The translations under genes and the position numbers were made by a program. Under the pieces are notes generated by a model that had not been told where the DNA came from, ran no database searches, and worked only from the letters and a program-made list of their open reading frames with translations. Positions 44,520 to 55,714 of a stretch of DNA of 64,000 nucleotides are shown here, in pieces; position 1 is the first letter of the stretch, and each line of letters begins with the position of its first letter. Origin of the DNA: Paguma larvata (Eukaryota; Chordata; Mammalia; Carnivora; Viverridae); NCBI GenBank assembly GCA_030068075.1, contig CM057841.1, positions 42,945,030 through 43,009,029 of the forward strand, given 5' to 3'.

Positions 44520-44690
44520 CAGAGGACAGAAGTTCTGGGTTTGATTCTAAATTTTGCAACTTCCTTAACTTCTCTGCACCACAGTTTCTTCAAATGTGAA
44601 AGCAGGAACAATGGCATTGCACGATTGATGTGAGGATTGTGTATGGATGTTTGAATCTGAACTTTGGAAAAATATTCAAGAAGTATAGAA
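44520..44690 (+). repeat. MIR SINE
   Basis: AGTTCTGGGTTTGATTCTAAATTTTGCAACTTCC, CCACAGTTTCTTCAAATGTGAAAGCAGG and TGTGAGGATTGTG in MIR order. Confidence 0.65.
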
Positions 44691-44779
44691 TAGTCAGAAT
44701 AGCAGGGAATAGTCAGCTTACCATTGCTACTCTGGCAGTTAAGACCAGGTTTTCAGTTGTGAGAGATTCCAGAAGTTCA

Positions 44780-44935
44780 AATTTATTTTTAATATATATT
44801 ATATAACAAGATATTATCATGTATTATTACAAAATAATATGTTGTTTTGTGTTATATTATTCATATGTATTTATATATGTAGATATTTAGATATATATAC
44901 ACTAATAAAATATAAATATTTTGGGGGGACTTCAC
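44780..44935. repeat. AT-rich low-complexity region
   Basis: TA/ATTA-rich, with TATATATATT-type stretches. Confidence 0.8.
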
Positions 44936-45079
44936 TGAAGAAGAGACCAAAGGCTTGGAAAGGAGGATAAGTAAGAATATGCCACCTAATTGAATGAAAT
45001 TATTAAAAAATCCTTTTAGAAAGGGTAAATCAGGAGGCAAGGAGAAATAATATTTATTTCTCTCTTTAGGGGAGATAAA

Positions 45080-45560
45080 AATCCTTACTTAGTTTTCTGA
45101 GATACAGAGACCCCTTCCATCAGCTTCTCTACAGCCCTGACTCTCATTTCCCAAAGCAGTAAGAACAGAGTTCTCAGCCTCTACATTGATGATTTATCCC
45201 GGTCACAGAGGGGACACTCGGCTAACTGAGGTTAACAGCTTTCTCGGTTTCATTTCAAAAAGACATTAGCATGGAGGCTCTATGAAATGCTGATATGCCA
45301 AATACTGATTCATTCACCTGCAGAGTTCGCTATAAGGCAGGGACCTATTTGACAGGCAGGGATGAGCTCCCAGCCTTTTCCTAAAGGGCAATCCCATAAT
45401 TCATCTCCCAGTGCTAAATTACACCTGACACCTCACTGAAGACTTCAGGTGCACTCACCCAACTGCAATAAGCCTAATGGGGAAGAAGAAGGTTGGGAAT
45501 GACAAAAGTATTCTTTCTGAAAATGATGTAACTAATTCAACTGCATGCGGAAATATCTGT
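45080..45560. promoter_or_regulatory. Candidate conserved non-coding element
   Basis: Repeat-free, moderate GC, with dense factor-like words (GCTGATATGCC, CATAATTCATCTCC, AGGTGCACTCACC). No exon is supported. Function is inference. Confidence 0.28.
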
Positions 45561-46225
45561 AATGGAATACATTTCCGGGTAGACTAGGAATTGAGTAGAT
45601 GTGGGGGTGTGACAGCCATATATACAGCAGTACAAGATGGCCCAGGTCAGGTACTTACTCTGGCCACAGTCTTATGCATGGGGACCTCCATGTTGCACGT
45701 TACTACCTGAACTACAAGCCCCTTGACATGCCCTTATGATTGGCCTATTCACCAAATGAATGCCAAGCTTTCTATAATCTGCTGTTTCCATACTCTATTC
45801 TCCTTCCAAATTTACAGGAAAGCAGATTGTCCAGAAGCTGCAGAGAGGTGGGCTCTTGTTACTCTTCAATGGAGCTTTTTGTAGAGAGGCTGGACAATGT
45901 ACAAGGGCAGAGTGTCTGTCTCCTACCCTTCAGCGAAGGGTATCCCAGCAGCTAAGTGCTTTAGCATGGGGGTTAATGTGTCAGACATGGCTATAGAGGC
46001 CACAGAGGTGGTTTGGTAAAAGGGAAATAAAAACAACTTGACAAGTACATTCACAGTCTACCTTCCTCATTTTCCTATCCAGGACTTCTCTTCCATTTTT
46101 AGTCTGTGCCGGGGGTCTTGGGCCATTTTACTTCATTCTATGTGAAGAAACTAAGCAGACACATGAGCCTGGCCAAAGTTCAGGGGAACTTTGGAGGGGT
46201 GAGACTAGATGTTTTCTCTCTAACT
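45561..46225. other. Unique DNA, no gene seen
   Basis: The 71-codon frame at 45740-45955 lacks splice signals and a recognisable domain. Confidence 0.4.
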
Positions 46226-46229
46226 CAGG

Positions 46230-46335
46230 AAGTCTACTTGAGTATGTGCTAGATGTTGGGAAGATTGCAGTGAGTGGACAGATACAGGCTCCTTTCTCAT
46301 GGAGTTTTTTGTCTAACTTGGATACCTGAGCTTAA
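46230..46335 (-). repeat. L2 LINE fragment, antisense
   Basis: TGTGCTAGATGTTGGGAAGATTGCAGTGAG and CCTTTCTCATGGAGTTTTTTGTCTAAC follow antisense L2. Confidence 0.5.
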
Positions 46336-46469
46336 GAGGCAGAATTAAGTTGACTAAGAAGAAGAATTAAGGTGTGCATAGCCAGAGAGTGCCCATCCTC
46401 ATTAGGTGTTTGATAACTGTTTGCTGAGTGAAGAAATTGTAAATAGGGTGAAAAGCAAAGAAAAGGAGA

Positions 46470-46521
46470 TAAACATTATTAAATACCTTTCATGTCCCAG
46501 ATTCTATGCTGGGTCACTTTC
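46470..46521 (-). repeat. MIR/L2-like fragment split by SINE
   Basis: AAACATTATTAAATACCTTTCATGTCCCAG, resuming after the SINE at 46704 with TCATCACATTATCTG. Confidence 0.5.
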
Positions 46522-46703
46522 TGAACTATTTTTTTAAATTTCTATATTTATTTTGAGAGAGAGAGAGAGTGAGCAGGGGAGGGGCAGCAAGAGAGGGAGA
46601 AAAAGAGAATCCCAAGCAGGCTCCATGCTAGAACTCGTGAACCATGAGATCATGACCTGAGCTGAAGTCAGACTCTTAACCTACTGAGCCACCTAGCCAC
46701 CCC
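46522..46703 (-). repeat. CAN-type tRNA SINE, antisense
   Basis: Ends ACTGAGCCACCTAGCCACCCC. Target duplication ATGCTGGGTCACTTTC (46506-46521) and ATGCTAGGTCACTTTC (46704-46719). Confidence 0.95.
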
Positions 46704-46849
46704 ATGCTAGGTCACTTTCATCACATTATCTGATTCATCACAAGATGAACAGTCAAAATCAAGGTCAGACCCTGGTATATGTTTCTGAGATAGTCTCTTT
46801 CATGGCATAAACATGGAAACAGTGGTTTTAGTATAAAGACTGCAAGACA

Positions 46850-47035
46850 AGTTGTCCATATAATTGGAGCTTTAGTACTGACTCTGTTGTTTGTTAATGG
46901 CGTAGCCTTAGCCAAGGCATTTATCCTCCTGAGCCTTAGTTTCCACATCAGTAAATCGGGGGTGATAATACCTATCTCCTAGGGTGGCCAAGAGGATTTA
47001 ATGAAATCATTAATGCAAAAGGGCTTTAATTATAA
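46850..47035 (+). repeat. MIR SINE
   Basis: TAGTACTGACTCTGTTGTTTG, CCTTAGCCAAGGCATTTATCCTCCTGAGCC and AAATCGGGGGTGATAATACC in MIR order. Confidence 0.8.
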
Positions 47036-47348
47036 TTAAGACCCTGGTCTCTGTAAAACGTGTATCAAATTTTATTCAGTTCACTTTTTAAGAGTTCATT
47101 CTGCTTCTAAACAATGACATTTTATATGGTTTTAACAATTCCAACAACATCAGAAACAATAGTAAGGTTGTCTGGCAGTCATCAAAATGATACTTGGGGA
47201 CATTTGTATCAGGACAACTCTTATAATAAGTTGAAGTTTCTTCAAGGAGATTATTTTCTCCGTACTTATCACATAATTGGGAAAATTATTGATGCCCCAA
47301 TATTTATGCACATAAGTCAATATAATTAAGTTCTTTCTTTGTAAATCT

Positions 47349-47563
47349 TTTTTTTTTTTTTAACGTTTATTTATTTTTGAGAGACAGAGACAGAGCGTGA
47401 GCAGGGGAAGGGCAGAGAGAGAGGGAGATACAGAATCCGAAGCAGGCTCCAGGCTCTGAGCCATCAGCACAGAGCCCGACGCAGGGCTTGAACTCACAGA
47501 CCGGGAGATCGTGACCTGAGCCGAAGTCGGCCGCTCAACCGACTGAGCCACCCAGGCGCCCCA
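47349..47563 (-). repeat. CAN-type tRNA SINE, low divergence
   Basis: Near-consensus copy ending GACTGAGCCACCCAGGCGCCCC. Exact 17-bp target duplication TCTTTCTTTGTAAATCT at 47332-47348 and 47564-47580. Among the youngest SINEs in the window. Confidence 0.97.
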
Positions 47564-47584
47564 TCTTTCTTTGTAAATCTATCT

Positions 47585-47975
47585 CTTTTGCTCCTTCAGA
47601 ATTTCTGAGAATTCTTTAGAAGAATTAAAATTTGGAGAACACAGGAGAATAGATTTCAGATTCTCACTGAATAAAGGACTATTCTATTTGATGACAGTAA
47701 GTGCACGTTCCCCAATGAGCATTTTAACCATTATTTTCCTAGCAATCCTTTGCTCTTCTTTTAGTCAGAAAAAGAGGTTAAGTATCACCTTTGTTTAACT
47801 TTACTCTCTATTTTTATTTTTAATTATGTTTTGTTCTCTAATTGTGTCTTGGTTTGTAACATTTCCTATGTCAAAACCTGTGAATTCTATAATTTCCTTC
47901 CCCTTCTTAAGATCATTAGTGAGGTAGTTCTATTATACCAAAGTGGGAATAAGTCCTCAGGGATGCACTGGACAC
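47585..47975. other. Unique DNA, no gene seen
   Basis: Nothing recognised. Confidence 0.4.
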
Positions 47976-47979
47976 TGTC

Positions 47980-48262
47980 TCCCACCTAAATGTGAGGGAT
48001 CGCCATTTGTCATTACTCTTTGTTTATGGCTCTTCAGCCAATTTTCAATCTATGTGACCATGCACATATTCTACCCAATTTGAATTAATTTTGCAAGTAG
48101 AAATTCAGGAGCAGTGTATCAAATGCTTTAGTAAAATCCATATATATTACCTCTAGTGCATTCCCTTCATCCATTAATCTTGTAATGCGATTTAAAAGAG
48201 TGATCACATTTGTCTGCAATGATTTGTCCTTTATCCATCCCTAAAGCTGCCTCCTGCTCTTG
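47980..48262 (-). repeat. L3/CR1-type LINE RT fragment, antisense
   Basis: 'GTGTATCAAATGCTTTAGTAAAATCCATATATATTACCTCTAGTGCATTCCCTTCATCCA' followed by 'CTTGTAATGCGATTTAAAAGAGTGATCACATTTGTCTGCAATGATTTGTCCTTTATCCATCC' keeps the word order of antisense CR1-clade reverse transcriptase. This is a very old mammalian fossil. Confidence 0.65.
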
Positions 48263-48269
48263 GCTCCAT

Positions 48270-50435
48270 TATCCCCTACATCCTTTCAGTTTTTCTCTCT
48301 TCACATTTGAGTCATTATATTATTAGGCACAGAGGTTACATTTTAATAGTTGATAATTACTGAGAACATTCTTTTTTCTATTTTGAAAATAGTTTCAATT
48401 TTCAAATCTTTAAAATGTGGATTACTGAAAATCATATCTATTGATTGTTAAATTCCTAAGCAAATTGCCTTATGCAATCTCTTTATTTCAAGCTATCATT
48501 CTGTTAACAATTTATTTGCCTCCTAGGTCCTTCTTTTTTTTTAAGTAAGTTTTTTTGTTATAAAGTATAGTATATTATTTAAGCTCTCTTTCCTGTTCTG
48601 CTTATTTGAATTGCTCTTCCAGAACCATATTTTCATTTCTGCCTAGGAAAGGTGACTACCATGTTGCATAAGGTAAGGCTGATTATAAATATCAGATTCT
48701 TGCTGTAACTCTAATATTATCATATCAACTATGAATGCCTATATTTATTTGTAAAATAATCCTTAGCATATGTTTTCCTATGTGTATCAAGAGCAGTTTG
48801 CCTGCCTGGTAAACTTATTCCTCACCTTTTAGATTTATGTAGAATTTTCTTCTGAAGAACTTAAGGGTTATATGCCAAATCAGTAAATTTGGGGTAACAG
48901 TTAACTAAAAATAAAAGATGTTTCAAAAGAGTAAGAAAAAAGAGAGTGATAATAACAAAAGAGAAAAATGATAAAATCAGGAGAAGCAGGTATGTAACAG
49001 GTAAAAGCATGCAATAAGCAATGGACCTTTAGAAACCTAGTAACAAGAGTATCAATTAAGACTATGTAGGGACTTCTTTCCAAAAGGTGAGGAGGCAAAT
49101 ATGGATTGATGCTTTGAGATCGATTCTTTGACCCGTAGTTCCAGTGCAAGCTACTTCTCCCTATCTATCATCAGAGTCATTACCCAATGTTTCTTCCTTG
49201 CTCCAACACTCTGTTTAGGAACGGAGGACTTAGTACTGCTTTTCAACTCTCTGCTTTAGTGGGTGAAGGTAAGCAAATACTGAAACAAGGGTCAGGTTCA
49301 TAGGATATTTAGATATCTGCTCTGTGGATACTCACCACTGACCCTGATAAGATACCACATGTAGGATACATGCAGTGGACAGGGATCAGTGTCTTATTAA
49401 TTGATGGGGTCAAATGAGCTTTACCCAAGACAAGAGCTTATGACTTTATATTAAATCAGACTCAATTTTATAATCTAAATTTGTGGTTGACCATTATATT
49501 TCAATAAGATACTCTATAGAGGTGTATTGAAAACCAATGAAATACTAATCAATGAGTTAGGTTCAACATGCACCCATGAACAAGAATACTGAATGGAAGA
49601 CTAAACAATAAAAATGGCTATAAATTGTCTTCCAATTTTATCTTCATTTTGATCTCTATTCTCTTCCTCCTGTAATAAACAAGTCCATTGTAGATCAAAA
49701 TCAACTTGTACCCAAGAAATATGCAGCCTCACATTGATATGTGAATACCCATTCATTTGGGTAGAAATAGCAAGTTTTTATTACTGGGAAACAAGAGGGG
49801 CATATGAAATTATGTCAATATGCATGAATAAATTGTGATTTTATGTGACATAATATTAAGTTGAGTGCATGTCTGAAAGTGTACCTTCCTATGTATAAGC
49901 ATCTATGCTATCCTACACAAAGCATTTGTGTTGAGAACTTAAGAGGCCTTTATTATTCATGCTCTATTTTTCAAGGAAATTTTCATAATCATTTCAAATA
50001 CACAGAGTTTTAGGGAGAATTTACACATTTGTATATGCCCTTCAAAATTAAAACCATTTTCCCTGTTTTTTAAAATTTAACTGAGAAAGCCCAAAATCTC
50101 AGGATGTGAAGAAAGCCCTCTATCTCCATGCCCATCCTGACTTTCCTTTGTTTGGACTAATGAAAACCTAAAAGTTGGGTCTGAAACTGGGATATTATCA
50201 TTATTATATCTTTAATATAGGATTATTATTTTTTAGGAAGCTAGGAATTGAGAGTTGCACTAAGAGGGAAATAGAATAGGGTCCTTTGGCCATCTTTACT
50301 GCCCAGGAGATGAAGGTGCCACTGATGGAAAATCTGACACAAGCAAACATTCAACCTACTGACTTTAATTTTCTATTAATTTTAATTTCCTGTATATATG
50401 GTTCCCTTGTCTTTGAATTTCCCTTCCTTCTCCTT
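48270..50435. other. About 2.2 kb of unique AT-rich DNA, no gene seen
   Basis: No exon, RNA gene or confident repeat. Open frames are short and lack context. Confidence 0.4.
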
Positions 50436-50439
50436 TTTA

Positions 50440-50713
50440 ACATCTAGTGCACCCGTGTTATGTGCCAGACATTGTGGTAGGTGGTGGTAATAAGCCATGA
50501 GCCCTGTCCTCAGGAATGTGCACTCTTTAAGATGGATAGACAAGTAAATTGATATGGATCCTGTAGTGTGCTAAGCGTTAGTTAGAGAGGTATGGGTGCT
50601 CTTAAGGCACAGAAAAGTGGTAGTTTATTTCTCCTAGGGGAAGGCTGGTGAAATTCTTTAGAAGAGATGATGCTTCAGTAGAGTTTTGAAAAATGAGTAG
50701 GAAGTGTCTAAAG
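50440..50713 (-). repeat. L2 LINE, antisense
   Basis: TTATGTGCCAGACATTGTGGTAGGTGG, GCCCTGTCCTCAGGAATGTGCACTC and GATGCTTCAGTAGAGTTTTGAAAAATGAGTAGG. It probably resumes after the hAT element at about 51300-51390. Confidence 0.72.
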
Positions 50714-51298
50714 TAGGGGTTCTTAACCTGGCATCCACGGATTCCTTATATCTATAGATAGAGTTCAGGGGGTCTGTAAACTTGGATGGGACAAAAAAGA
50801 AGCACCTTTATTTTCACCAATATTGAACCACATTTAGCATTTCCTTCAATTATAACTGCAGGAAACAAACTACAGTAATATTAATGGTCCCAGGAACAAT
50901 GTCACCAACAAAAATCATAGCTGTTTTTATATCACATCCATATCACAGATTGTAGGCAATTTCAAAATAGCCCTAATGCTTACCACCACCTTAAAATTAT
51001 AGCAGTAGATCCACCATTGGACCTCATTCATCCAAAAATTACACTAACAGTTCTACCACTGAACTGTATCAACATTTCAAAAAAAAGTACATATATTATC
51101 ATATCAGAAATTAATTTTAATAATTTCAATGATTTTAATCTTTTGATGATTCAATCTCAATATAAATTGGCTTCCTGTATATTCTATATATTTTGTTTCA
51201 CACATTTAGAAGTATTATTCTGAGAAGAGGTCTATAGGCTTCAGGGCTACTGCAGCCTGGAAAGAGGGTCCATGACAAGGAAAGGATAAGAACCCCTG
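50714..51298. mobile_element. hAT-Charlie type DNA transposon, about 585 bp, inside L2
   Basis: Terminal inverted repeats TAGGGGTTCTTAACCT and AGGATAAGAACCCCTGA bound the element. Internal phrase TTCAGGGGGTCTGTAAACTTGGATGGGA is typical of the group. The open frame at 51017-51223 has no transposase similarity that I can see. Subfamily not assigned. Confidence 0.75.
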
Positions 51299-51411
51299 AA
51301 TTAGTAAGAAGATCAAGGGAAAGGACAGTGGTTATTTCAGAAAGACAAAAAGTTTATGTTTGACTTGAAGCACTTTATCTTGGTGTTTCAAATTATACAT
51401 AATGTTTCTTT

Positions 51412-51622
51412 TTAAAAAATTTTTTAATGTATTTATTTATTTTGAGAGAGAGAAAGAGTGTGTGAGCACAAGTAGGGGGGTGGCAGAGAGAGGGAGAGAA
51501 TCCCATGCAGGCTCTGCGCTGTCAGAAAGAGCTTGATGTGGGGCTTGAACCCACGAATTGTGAGATCATAGCCTGAGTTCAGATAAAGAGATGCTTAACC
51601 AACTGAGCCCCTCAGGTGCCCC
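51412..51622 (-). repeat. CAN-type tRNA SINE, antisense
   Basis: Ends ACTGAGCCCCTCAGGTGCCCC. Approximate target duplication ATACATAATGTTTCTTT (51395-51411) and ATACATGTTTCTTT (51623-51636). Confidence 0.92.
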
Positions 51623-51639
51623 ATACATGTTTCTTTAAA

Positions 51640-52020
51640 AGCAAATGTTGGTGGTATGAGGGCTAAATATGTGCATGTCAGTTCTGTGAAATATAGTGAG
51701 TGATATATACTCATTGTGTTTTCATAGGGATGGTGGTGTTCCTGGGGAGCAAAACTATTGATTAGGCATATAAATACCCCACAGAATTTCTGAGCCTAAC
51801 AAGAAAGGTCTGGCATGGTGTCAGACTCACACCCAGCTGTGGTGTGAGAAAGGCCAAAGAAAGATGCCTGAAATACTTATTTACTACGTTTTCTTACATG
51901 AGCAGAATGTTAGCGATCATTTAAGATCAATCGACCTTTGTCGTACCTGAATTTCAATGGTTACATAGGTACTAGAAGTACAGAATATGCTAACATTTTA
52001 TCAAATATGAATGGAGGCAT
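51640..52020. other. Unique DNA, no gene seen
   Basis: Nothing recognised. Confidence 0.4.
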
Positions 52021-52024
52021 CTCA

Positions 52025-52195
52025 TAACTTAGGAGAGAGCACTTGACCAGGGATCCATAGCCTCAGGTCATAGGCCCAAGTCTGACACTAAAACTGTGTC
52101 ACCTTGTGCATGTTTATTATTGGTAAAATGGAGGTAATGACTCTCACTTTAACTTACCTCATAAGTTTGCTCTTAGGATCAAATATGTAATATAC
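52025..52195 (+). repeat. MIR SINE, diverged
   Basis: CCAAGTCTGACACTAAAACTGTGTCACCTTGTGCATG then TGGTAAAATGGAGGTAATGACTC in MIR order. Confidence 0.65.
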
Positions 52196-52199
52196 TTTA

Positions 52200-53550
52200 T
52201 GTTATGAATATAGAAATAACAGTGAAATGTTTTATCCTTGCATTGAAAACATTTTGAATATAGAACCTTTTAGACAAATGGGATTGAAAAATATATCTAT
52301 GCATATAAAACATAATAGACAGATGTAGCATATGACATATAACTATAACATAGGAGTTAAATTCTTACGAGACTGAAGACATTGAATTTGTTATCCTAAG
52401 CCACTGCATTATTCCATAATATTATCATTTCCCTATGGCTGGTAACAGGCTTTCAAATATGACCTGTAGGAACTGTAGTGCAAGACAGCAATGAATTTAT
52501 GTATGCGCTATTTAGATTTAGTGGCACTAAGATCACAAGAAAACACATTTAATTAGTGGAGTGCATTCAATTCTAAGATTTAGATCACTTTCTCCAAATA
52601 AGCTTGTTCTTCACAGGAATCATGCAAGCACATGTTGACAAATAATTGCAAACAATGGGAGAAAGACACCAATCTCAGGATTTTTCTTCCTAAAATATTC
52701 TATTCTCATTAATTATGCTTTTCATTAAACCTAGCAAAGGATTTAAGTACTGGACTGGGTCTTCTATTCTTTAGGTCAATGTTGAAAGTTTATTTCTGCA
52801 GTAAAATACACCTTTCACATTCTGAGTGTCACCATATAAATCAAACAAAGAGAACTGCATTCCAATTCTCTCCATTACCACAGAAGCATACAAGTTACCA
52901 ACCAGAACATTCTTCCATTTTTAGCTTGAAGTATTTTTCAAGCTCAAGTATGCTTAGAAGCATTCTTAAGTCAAGGCTGTTGGTGATTATACTTGTTAGT
53001 CTTATTCTGTATAAATTATCTAAGTCAAATGGAGTCCAAAATACTGACCCTTGACTGCCAACTGGAATAGTCCCTAACCCTCAATCATTTGCTAAAAGAG
53101 ACAAATGAGCTATATTTGAGTTCTAAAACTACTGCCGCTGAATACAAAGAAAAAAAAAGAGCGAAGCTTAATATGCATTTGGGAAAGACACGGTTAATGC
53201 AGAAGGAAGAGAAACATGGGGCACCACTCTAACTAGCTCAGGGTCACTGCTTCCCAGGTACAGACACCTGCACAGAGATACACAGATGTACATTTGTTAA
53301 CTCACACAAATGGACCTGAGTAACTAAACATTCTGAAATGAGGAGAAGCAAAATCCAGTGAATTCTCTCCACATCCTAGACAGTTCATACAGGCCCACTA
53401 ACATATTCCTCCCAACAAGAATAAGATCCAGAAGTCCTTAAACAGTTTTGTGGGCATCAATTACAAATCAATGAAACCTGCTGAGGGCAGACACACAAAG
53501 ACACACGGTTCACAATGTAAGCGCTGAAGCAGGGCAGACACCTGACAGAA
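52200..53550. other. Unique DNA; possible 3' flank of the minus-strand exons
   Basis: No repeat recognised. On the minus strand a polyadenylation-like hexamer (TTTATT on +) occurs near 52788, downstream of the candidate last exon. That is weak support for a 3' UTR here. Confidence 0.3.
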
Positions 53551-53554
53551 ATAA

Positions 53555-53917
53555 TCAGAAGTTCCAAAACCAAAAAGATTGCATCCTGGATAGTGAAGCA
53601 GATGGAAGGTTTAGGAACCACAGTAAATGACTTCTAAAACCATTCTCCCTACCACTCAAATTAAAAAAAACCAAAATCCTTAAGTCTAATGATTCCAATG
53701 CTTTATAAGGTTGTCCTTGCAGTAGACAAAGCTTTGGCCAATGGTTATGGTCTTTACAGCTGGTTTCAAGGGCTCTGCCTCCAAATAAGTGCTCAGCCTC
53801 CTTTCTTTCTCCATTCTCTTGGGTAAGGGATGCTCTGTTCACTTCCAGTGAGCTTAGATTTATGAGGTGCTGAGAAACAGGAGTGTGAGGCCCTTCAAAT
53901 TTTTCTTCTAGATTTAA
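53555..53917 (-). CDS. Candidate minus-strand terminal exon, product unknown
   Basis: A 120-codon minus-strand frame begins right after an acceptor-like TTACTTGCAG (AG at 53918-53919) and opens LNLEEKFEGPHTPVSQHL. Read from the acceptor the frame is phase 0, compatible with the phase-0 donor of the exon at 55635-55709. The first 60 residues are polar and helix-like; the last 40 look like random translation, so the true stop or donor could be earlier. The polypyrimidine tract is poor. I recognise no family. It could be a chance frame. Confidence 0.25.
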   Translation of the reverse strand, partial: LNLEEKFEGPHTPVSQHLINLSSLEVNRASLTQENGERKEAEHLFGGRALETSCKDHNHWPKLCLLQGQPYKALESLDLRILVFFNLSGRENGFRSHLLWFLNLPSASLSRMQSFWFWNF

Positions 53918-54837
53918 CTGCAAGTAAATCAAGACAGGGTCTTGGCATTGGTTAACACATTTGCGTTATAAAGCTGTTAGTTACTGGAGCCATTCTGATG
54001 CCCAAATGAAAGCAAGAACAAAGCAACAACTGAAGAAGTCTTCCCCCTACTCCCCCAAAACAGCCCATTCCTTTCTGAGTCCAGACTCCTGACTGCACAT
54101 GAAACTGTGGAGCATTGACTGGGGGGAGCGGCACTCCCTCCTCAGCTGGAGGCTGTGTTCAGAAAGAATAGATTTTTCCTGGCTTCTGATAGTCTGAGAC
54201 ATTGTGCTTGTCACTCAGAAGGTGAGAAAAATAGGGTTCAGAAGAGAAAGCAGAGATGTATAAACAGATGCGAGAGTGGGAAGAGCATACAAAGTAGGGA
54301 GATGGCAGAGACTGATATCACACCTACCCCAGGATGGGCCACTCTCTCTGTGCCTGAAAGAGGCTTCTAGGCTATTTTAATTATAAATATTTATATCCAC
54401 GGAAGCAAATTCAGAAGGATTTATATCCCAAGGGAGCGCAGATCAATAGATCTGAGCAAACCTCATCTCCAGGCTGACCACTTAACACTGTTATCACCGA
54501 TTAGGGCTGCCCGGCCCTCTGGGAGGGGGTCGGGTTCTCCTCTTGTCCTTTGTAGGTCCATCCCATTCTTGGCCCCAAGAGGAAATCAATATCAGGAGGC
54601 AGGGATCGATGCCCAGGACATCTGCTTGGCTGCAGCGGCTCACCTTAGGACCGGAGTTTGGTTAGCCCTCATCTATCCTGCAAACTCCCTTACAACCCCC
54701 ACACCCTTCCAGTTCTGCTGGGGGCATCCCAATTTTGGTTTTTAGCTCATTTAGCAGAAATGCAGCTGACTCTTTTGAGTAAGGAAAGCAAAACTTGGTT
54801 ATCATTTGCCTCACTTTCCAAAAGTGAGGAAACTTAC

Positions 54838-54999
54838 CAGACCTCAAGGATTGGGTCATTTCCTGCCCCATGCTTCCTGCTGCCGCCGACTCTCTGGCCA
54901 CCAAGTACTGGAGCGGAGCGGCTGGAGCTGGCTGGGTTTCTGTTCCAGGTCTGCTTGCGTCTCCCTATGCTTGGTCTGCAGTTGATAGATCCTCTGCTC
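54838..54999 (-). other. Candidate alternative or decayed coiled-coil exon
   Basis: On the minus strand TGCTTCAG precedes EQRIYQLQTKHRETQADLEQ, a coiled-coil-like stretch, and TCTG|GTAAGTT, a near-perfect donor, ends the unit 162 bp later. From this acceptor the frame is phase 0 in and out. The frame meets two TGA codons just before the donor, so it is a poison exon, a terminal extension, or an exon damaged by a frameshift: a different frame near the donor reads MGQEMTQSLRSG. An alternative acceptor (TCAATAG) lies at 55013-55014. Confidence 0.28.
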
Positions 55000-55430
55000 C
55001 TGAAGCATCCAGCTATTGACCCGCCCAGGGAAAGAAAGAAAAAAAAATGGAAAAAAAATCAATTAATACTAAACGGCTTAACAAAACCCCTGCATAGCAC
55101 AGGCCTGAAGCTTACAGGATAGGAGTTGGGGTGGTCTCAGTGGCAACACTGGTTGTGGGGACAGGCTCAGCCAGCTAGAAAAGCTGATGTTCCAGGGACA
55201 GGAAGCCAATATGGTAGGCGTGATCCCACATACAAACACGCGCACGCACACACACATACGCACAAGCACGCACACACATGGCAGCTCAGTCTGACATGCC
55301 CTAGTCTGGGAGCAAAGAGGACAGTGCAGGTGCATGTTCATTGTGAGCTGTGGAGAGTGACACATTCACCAAAATAGAAGAAAGGTTGCAACCAAACTCA
55401 TAGAAGGGGTGGGTATTTTCCTCTTTCCTG

Positions 55431-55453
55431 TTTTTTTTTTTTTTTTTTTTTTT
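55431..55453. repeat. (T)23 tract
   Basis: Homopolymer followed by a G-rich run, in the putative intron. Confidence 0.95.
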
Positions 55454-55634
55454 AGGGGGGAGGGGGAGGAGCGGAAGGGGAGGAGATATTGTTTTGTTCT
55501 GAAAAGGTAATACCATTTACGTGTTGCAGAGAGTTACCCCGGGCATTTCTTCGCGCGTCTCCCAATCACACGACCACATGCAGGCACACATGAAGCTTTT
55601 TAAAGGGGGGCAAAAAAATGAGGGAGCATCATAC

Positions 55635-55709
55635 CTCAGCTGCCAGGCCCTCTCTCTTCTGCAGGAGCTGGCTTTGAAGGTTCAGGATTTTTGCATCTCG
55701 CTGTTCCAG
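55635..55709 (-). CDS. Candidate 75-bp coiled-coil exon
   Basis: On the minus strand, acceptor CTCTTTACAG precedes a 25-codon open block and donor GAG|GTATGATG follows. The frame reads LEQRDAKILNLQ then SQLLQKREGLAAE, a strongly heptad-like helix. The other two frames contain stops. Length is a multiple of three with phase 0 at both ends. Codon usage is ordinary mammalian (many CAG/CTG/GAG). I do not recognise the gene. Other exons should lie at higher coordinates beyond the window or in parts that I could not read. Confidence 0.55.
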
Positions 55710-55714
55710 CTGTA

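Noticed and set aside
54658..55122. 154-codon plus-strand open frame as a gene
   Set aside because: It lies opposite splice-flanked minus-strand sequence, has no splice context of its own, and ends in low-complexity lysine codons from an A-rich tract.
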